Source of the DNA: an uncultured bacterium
GTDB taxonomy: Bacteria > Patescibacteriota > Minisyncoccia > Phycocordibacterales > CAIZLB01
Direction of reading: 5' to 3'
Length of the DNA stretch: 24,788 nucleotides
NCBI GenBank assembly: GCA_903864515.1
Contig: CAIPFZ010000061.1
Span: 1 to 24,788, forward strand
Shown: positions 21,337 to 24,788 of the stretch, piece after piece
Layout: each line of letters starts with the position of its first letter
Numbering within the stretch: the first letter of the stretch is position 1
Position numbers and translations under genes: made by a program
The notes under the pieces: generated by a model
Databases searched by the model: none
What the model was told of the DNA's origin: nothing
Seen by the model: only the letters and a program-made list of their open reading frames with translations

Positions 21337-21918
21337 ATGTCATACTCAATACTTTTTGCGATTGGCTCAGTTGCTATATTGGTATATGCTTACACTGCTT
21401 TGATGAAAAGTCTAAAGAATCAAAAGCTTTATGATAATCATGTAATTGAAAGTAAGTATTGGGCAAAGATTCTATATTTTGGTGGACAGATAAATAGTGG
21501 AACATCATACTTAAAACTAAGTGATGGTAGAAAGTTTTCTGTATGGAAACCAGCATTTTCTTCTTCATTTAAATTCAAACAATTTGGCACTGAATCATTT
21601 ACTGGATCATACTCAATGATTAGTAATATTAACTCTGAGATTGTTTGTGAGATAAATATTAATGAACAGAAGTATTCAATAAAATTTGATATAAACAATG
21701 AGACATTTAACATAGGTAATGATGTGTTTAAAATCCCAGTAGAAAATTTATACTTAAGTAATCAAATTAGAAAAAATAATGAAACATTTGCATCAGTTGA
21801 TAAAAGTAATTTTGAGTATGTAGAAATTGTTTTTAAAAAACAAGAGGTTAGTCCGGAAGAGCTATTTATTGTATCTTTTGTTGTGATGGGCGAAAGATTT
21901 AATCAATGTTTTCTGTAA
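21337..21918 (+). CDS. Hypothetical membrane-anchored protein
   Basis: A 193-residue protein of no recognised family. One N-terminal hydrophobic helix (about residues 4-22) is followed by a Lys-rich turn (LMKSLKNQK) and then a polar, beta-rich domain with alternating hydrophobic residues (for example EIVCEININEQKYSIKFDI near 106-124). By the positive-inside rule the domain may be cytoplasmic, but this is uncertain. It has its own predicted leaderless promoter, and 44 bases separate it from the following nucleotidyltransferase gene, which also has its own -10. Composition is as AT-rich as the neighbours, so it appears native. Confidence 0.7.
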   Translation: MSYSILFAIGSVAILVYAYTALMKSLKNQKLYDNHVIESKYWAKILYFGGQINSGTSYLKLSDGRKFSVWKPAFSSSFKFKQFGTESFTGSYSMISNINSEIVCEININEQKYSIKFDINNETFNIGNDVFKIPVENLYLSNQIRKNNETFASVDKSNFEYVEIVFKKQEVSPEELFIVSFVVMGERFNQCFL

Positions 21919-21927
21919 ATTGTACGC

Positions 21928-21962
21928 GTGACTTCTTTAACCACATATCCTATACTTAACCC
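21928..21962 (+). promoter_or_regulatory. Promoter of the nucleotidyltransferase gene
   Basis: GTGACT (21928-21933), 17-base spacer, TATACT (21951-21956), then 6 bases to ATG 21963. Confidence 0.55.
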
Positions 21963-22871
21963 ATGAAGCCAACATTACTAGTCCTCGCGGCGGGAATGGG
22001 CAGCCGTTACGGAAAGTTAAAACAACTTGACCCTGTGGGGCCAAGAGGGGAAGTGATATTGGACTACTCAGTATATGACGCCATCCGCGCAGGATTTGGA
22101 AAAGTGGTTTTTGTCATAAGAAAGGAATTTGAAGATGAATTCAAAAATGCTATCGGCCCAAAATTTAAAGATAAGATTGAAGTGGAATATGTCTTCCAAG
22201 AATTAGAAAATATTCCAGAAGGATTTACTGTTCCAGAGGGGAGAGTTAAGCCGTGGGGGACATCGCACGCTGTAATGATGGCGAAGGATTATATCAGAGA
22301 ACCTTTTACTGTCATCAATGCAGATGATTTCTATGGAGCGGAGGCTTTCAAAATAATCGCTGATAATTTATCAAATATTTCTGCTGATGATAGGGTAAAT
22401 TATTTTATGGTTGGTTATCCCTTGAATAAAACTCTTTCCGATTTTGGATCAGTGTCCCGTGGAATATCTGAAGTCGATGAGGGCGGATTTCTTAAGAAGA
22501 TTACAGAACGCACTTATATTGAGAAAACACTAAATGGTGCAAGATATAAAGATGGGGAAGATTATAAAGATTTAACGGGTAATGAAATAACATCTATGAA
22601 TTTCTTTGGATTTACTCCTTCATATTTTGAATACTCAGAAAATATGTTCAAAGATTTTCTTGATAAAAATAAAGATAATTTAAAGGCGGAATTTTATATG
22701 CCATCTGTGGTAAATAGTCTTGTTGAGGAAGGAAGAATCAAATTGAAAGTATTATCAACTAACACTGAGTGGTTTGGAATTACGTACTTAGAAGACAAGC
22801 TATTTGTTGAGGAGAAGTTGAGAGATTTGATTAAAGTGGGGGTATATCCGGAGGAGTTGTGGGTGAATTAG
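21963..22871 (+). CDS. Sugar-phosphate nucleotidyltransferase family protein
   Basis: A 302-residue NTP_transferase-fold protein. The N-terminal LAAGMGSRYGKLKQLDPVG (residues 8-26) is the nucleotide-binding signature of sugar-1-phosphate nucleotidyltransferases. VINADDFYG near 118-126 supplies the metal-binding Asp. The central P-W-G-T-S-H-A-V motif near 97-104 fits the family's G-T-(A/S) loop, and MNFFGF-TPSYFEY lies in the C-terminal half. It probably activates a sugar phosphate for surface glycan synthesis. The sugar cannot be named, and no other glycan gene is in the window. It has its own promoter. Confidence 0.85.
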   Translation: MKPTLLVLAAGMGSRYGKLKQLDPVGPRGEVILDYSVYDAIRAGFGKVVFVIRKEFEDEFKNAIGPKFKDKIEVEYVFQELENIPEGFTVPEGRVKPWGTSHAVMMAKDYIREPFTVINADDFYGAEAFKIIADNLSNISADDRVNYFMVGYPLNKTLSDFGSVSRGISEVDEGGFLKKITERTYIEKTLNGARYKDGEDYKDLTGNEITSMNFFGFTPSYFEYSENMFKDFLDKNKDNLKAEFYMPSVVNSLVEEGRIKLKVLSTNTEWFGITYLEDKLFVEEKLRDLIKVGVYPEELWVN

Positions 22872-22912
22872 AAATCGTGAATTTGAATTAAAAATAGAAA
22901 ATAAATATTAAT

Positions 22913-23488
22913 ATGACCCCCGAACAAATAAAAAACAGCTTAGAACACAATCACCAAATTATAATTAAGACACTAGAAGCATGTCCAAATATTGTTCTTG
23001 TTGGAACAGGTGATCCAGTTATCAGGCAAAAGACGCAGCCAGTTTCTCTTGAGAGAGGGATTGAAATAGGTGAAGAATTAAAAAGTACTCTAAAAAAGTA
23101 TCGAGAAATTGCTGGATATGGTAGAGGTCTGGCTGCGCCACAAATAGGGAAGAATGAATCTGTCTTTGTAACTTATGTCGATGATAAATTCAAAGCTTAT
23201 ATAAACCCAAAGGTATTAGAAAGATCAAAAGATTTTTATTTATATAGAGAAGGTTGTTTAAGTTGTGCTTATACAACCGCGGATGTTAAGCGCCCTCGTT
23301 CAATTACTATTGAATACATGGATGAAGGCGGTTCTATTGTAAAAGATGAAGTGAATGGATTTCTTGCAAGACTATTGCAACATGAGTATGATCACTTAGA
23401 GGGAGTTTTGAATATCGATGTAGCTGAAATCGGGGGTTTGAGCCCAATGTTTTTTGACCCACTGAAGGAGGGGCTGAGGGAGTGTTAA
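22913..23488 (+). CDS. def: Peptide deformylase
   Basis: Removes the N-formyl group from new proteins with a metal ion. All three motifs are present: GLAAPQIG (72-79), EGCLS (113-117, metal ligand Cys115) and HEYDH (157-161, metal ligands His157 and His161, catalytic Glu158). The 191-residue protein has an N-terminal extension of about 25 residues before the usual V-x-x-G-D-P-V-(L/I)-R start (residues 30-38). No Shine-Dalgarno or clear -10 precedes it, and it lies 41 bases after the nucleotidyltransferase gene. Directly after the stop, the same frame continues with a methyltransferase-like relic. Confidence 0.96.
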   Translation: MTPEQIKNSLEHNHQIIIKTLEACPNIVLVGTGDPVIRQKTQPVSLERGIEIGEELKSTLKKYREIAGYGRGLAAPQIGKNESVFVTYVDDKFKAYINPKVLERSKDFYLYREGCLSCAYTTADVKRPRSITIEYMDEGGSIVKDEVNGFLARLLQHEYDHLEGVLNIDVAEIGGLSPMFFDPLKEGLREC

Positions 23489-23617
23489 AACGTGCTCGAT
23501 ATTGGTTGTGGGAAGGGAATTTGCGCAAATACAATTGGTGGTGCATCCTATATTGGATTCCTGCTGATTCATCCTAGACGCAGTTTGTTTATTAATGTAA
23601 TGGGCTTAAAATTATAA
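23489..23617 (+). pseudogene. Relic of a class I SAM-dependent methyltransferase (motif I only)
   Basis: In the def frame, directly after its stop, the sequence reads VLDIGCGKGICANTIGGA then SYIGF, which is SAM-binding motif I (D-I-G-C-G-K-G) and the following helix-strand. It then loses similarity and stops at 23615-23617. No start of normal quality and no rest of the enzyme exist, so this is a decayed fragment. Its length, about 42 codons, makes function unlikely. It is called on motif resemblance only. Confidence 0.5.
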
Positions 23618-23626
23618 ATTCATAAA

Positions 23627-24106
23627 ATGTCACAAATATACGAATCACAAAATTTCACAGTAGAGTCAAGTGATAAGCCTTTTGTCTCAAGAGAAGACGG
23701 AGGTCATTTAAAAATTAAGGTTAAAGATTTATCAATTACTGATAGAACAGTTCTTGAACCAATTCAAGCTATTGAGTTAATGAGATTGACAATGATTGTT
23801 GGGGAAGCATTTCAAATCGCAATGAACAATAAAGGAATTCCAGTTGTAAAAATAAACTATCAGGACATGGGAAATTGGGCATTTAAAAAAGATAAAAAAC
23901 CGTATCTGCATATTCATGTATTTGGAAGGGCAACAAATTCAGTAAAACAAATATTTCCAGAAAGTGTTTATCTTCCCGCTAGGGAGTCAGGTTTTTACGA
24001 TGGTTTTGAGTCGCTGAACGATGAGGATATAGAAGAGATACAGAAGCAAATAAAAATCGTCGAATCTCAGGAAAGGTATAATCTCAAGAATTGGAATTTG
24101 ATTTAA
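23627..24106 (+). CDS. HIT-like protein with variant histidine triad
   Basis: A 159-residue protein. YLHIHVFGRA at residues 93-102 resembles the HIT signature H-x-H-x-H-x-x, with the first His replaced by Tyr93 while His95 and His97 (middle and last) remain. The N-terminal VSREDGGHLKI and the ELMRLTMIVGEAFQIAM helix fit the HIT fold (nucleotide hydrolases and transferases). The C-terminal 50 residues are acidic and helical. Since the middle His is the nucleophile in HIT enzymes, activity may persist. Substrate is unknown. Start: ATG 23627 after an A/T spacer, no Shine-Dalgarno. The tag gene follows 16 bases later and may be co-transcribed. Confidence 0.65.
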   Translation: MSQIYESQNFTVESSDKPFVSREDGGHLKIKVKDLSITDRTVLEPIQAIELMRLTMIVGEAFQIAMNNKGIPVVKINYQDMGNWAFKKDKKPYLHIHVFGRATNSVKQIFPESVYLPARESGFYDGFESLNDEDIEEIQKQIKIVESQERYNLKNWNLI

Positions 24107-24122
24107 AACATAATATATAAAA

Positions 24123-24671
24123 ATGTCCTACTGCCACTTCGTAAAAAATAACAAAGATCCAAAGAAAGATATTCATAAAAAATATCATGACAAACATTAT
24201 GGTTTTCCTATACATGATGATAATGAACTCTTTGGAAGACTCATTCTTGAGATCAATCAGGCTGGTTTAAGCTGGGAAACAATTTTGAAAAAAGAGGAGG
24301 AATTCAGGAAGTCGTATAGTAATTTTGAAATTAAAAAAGTCGCAAAATATATGGACAAAGATAGAGAGAGATTGATGGGGGATGCGGGGATTATTAGAAA
24401 TAGATTAAAGATTAATGCTGCAATAGAAAATGCAAAAACTATTATTCAAATTCAGAAAGAATTTGGAAGTTTTGAAAAGTGGCTGGAAAATAATCATCCA
24501 AAGACAAAAGAAGAGTGGGTTAAAATATTCAAGAAGACTTTCAAATTCACAGGCGGGGAAATTGTGAATGAGTTTTTAATGAGTATAGGATATCTTGATG
24601 GTGCACATATTAAGGACTGTCCGGTGTATGATGTTGTATTGAAGAAGAAACCTATGTGGAGAAAGATTTAA
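24123..24671 (+). CDS. tag: DNA-3-methyladenine glycosylase I (Tag family)
   Basis: A base-excision repair enzyme that removes 3-methyladenine. The 182-residue protein follows E. coli Tag closely in plan: Cys4, Y-H-D (His22), E-x-N-Q-A-G-L-S-W at 43-51 with Glu43 and Trp51, AGIIRNRLKI near 88-97, GSFEKWL, FKFTGG, and a C-terminal H-I-K-D-C (His162, Cys166). The zinc-snap residues of E. coli Tag (Cys4, His17, His175, Cys179) therefore all have counterparts with conserved spacing. The segment around the usual WSF is divergent. It starts 16 bases after the HIT-like gene. Confidence 0.92.
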   Translation: MSYCHFVKNNKDPKKDIHKKYHDKHYGFPIHDDNELFGRLILEINQAGLSWETILKKEEEFRKSYSNFEIKKVAKYMDKDRERLMGDAGIIRNRLKINAAIENAKTIIQIQKEFGSFEKWLENNHPKTKEEWVKIFKKTFKFTGGEIVNEFLMSIGYLDGAHIKDCPVYDVVLKKKPMWRKI

Positions 24672-24694
24672 AAATATCTTAGATTATTAATATA

Positions 24695-24724
24695 AAGAAG
24701 AAGCACGCGGTATTAGCGCGTGCT
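24695..24724 (-). terminator. Terminator of a convergent minus-strand gene at the right edge
   Basis: An 8-bp stem, AGCACGCG (24702-24709) and CGCGTGCT (24717-24724), with a 7-base loop. On the minus strand it is followed by TCTTCTTTATATT. On the plus strand no T run follows, so it serves a gene entering from the right. Confidence 0.6.
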
Positions 24725-24746
24725 CCCATTGTTAGGGTTGTGTTAT

Positions 24747-24788
24747 TTAGACGTAATTGGAGTATCTTATGAAATTCCAATCTTTGTC
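24747..24788 (-). CDS. Possible C-terminal end of a minus-strand gene (partial)
   Basis: On the minus strand one frame gives 13 codons (DKDWNFIRYSNYV) and TAA, ending 23 bases before a minus-strand terminator. Too short to identify; inferred only from position. Confidence 0.3.
   Translation of the reverse strand, partial: DKDWNFIRYSNYV

Noticed and set aside
1..24788. CRISPR arrays, IS elements and alternative genetic code
   Set aside because: No regularly spaced direct repeats or transposase-like ORFs were seen. TGA is not needed as a sense codon in any identified gene.

Overview
The window looks like a chromosomal segment of a small-genome bacterium of the Candidate Phyla Radiation (Patescibacteria), most likely a Parcubacteria-type lineage. 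This is inferred from AT-rich DNA with tightly packed plus-strand genes, almost no Shine-Dalgarno sequences, GatB next to a tRNA-Gln gene, a free-standing N-terminal half of transketolase, an Obg without its C-terminal domain, and several CPR-typical families (MYG1-like, PerM-like, AAA/DUF4143, Fic). No rRNA, CRISPR array or recognisable transposase was seen.

Layout. 1-384: a 41-residue lysine-rich histone-H1-like protein with its own terminator. 385-7281: secA, a membrane-anchored cytochrome b5 domain with a DoxX-like partner, a PerM/AI-2E-type membrane protein, a MYG1-family hydrolase and obg. 7316-8358: a Fic AMP-transferase behind an inverted-repeat operator and a 19-codon leader ORF. 8446-10056: gatB and a terminator. 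10137-10570: an orphan PemK/MazF-like toxin gene split by an apparent 2-base duplication. 10530-10725: an unannotated minus-strand small RNA candidate with a near-consensus promoter and a terminator shared with the toxin gene. 10777-12943: gap (GAPDH) followed by three small membrane-protein genes, each followed by another diverged copy of the last 72 bases of gap. 12989-15618: a small membrane protein, rpiB, an rpe-like gene and tktN (non-oxidative pentose phosphate pathway). 15628-17380: ftsE-ftsX and a strong terminator. 17391-18542: an AAA/DUF4143 ATPase. 18676-20079: a GC-rich, probably transferred purM-like gene, tRNA-Gln(CUG) and two GC-rich palindromes. 20128-24671: TspO-like, PsiE-like and unknown membrane proteins, a sugar-nucleotidyltransferase, peptide deformylase, a methyltransferase relic, a HIT-like protein and a Tag-type DNA glycosylase. 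A minus-strand terminator at the right edge points to a convergent gene beyond the window.

How it works together. gap, rpiB, the rpe-like gene and tktN form a central-carbon cluster. secA, ftsEX, def, obg and gatB are housekeeping genes for secretion, division and translation. GatB and tRNA-Gln fit the indirect Glu-to-Gln-tRNA route.

The most unusual signals are the four-fold repeat of the gap 3' end with membrane-protein cargo between copies, the minus-strand small RNA, and a window-wide pattern in which a -10 box ends 6-9 bases before the start codon, which predicts leaderless mRNAs.
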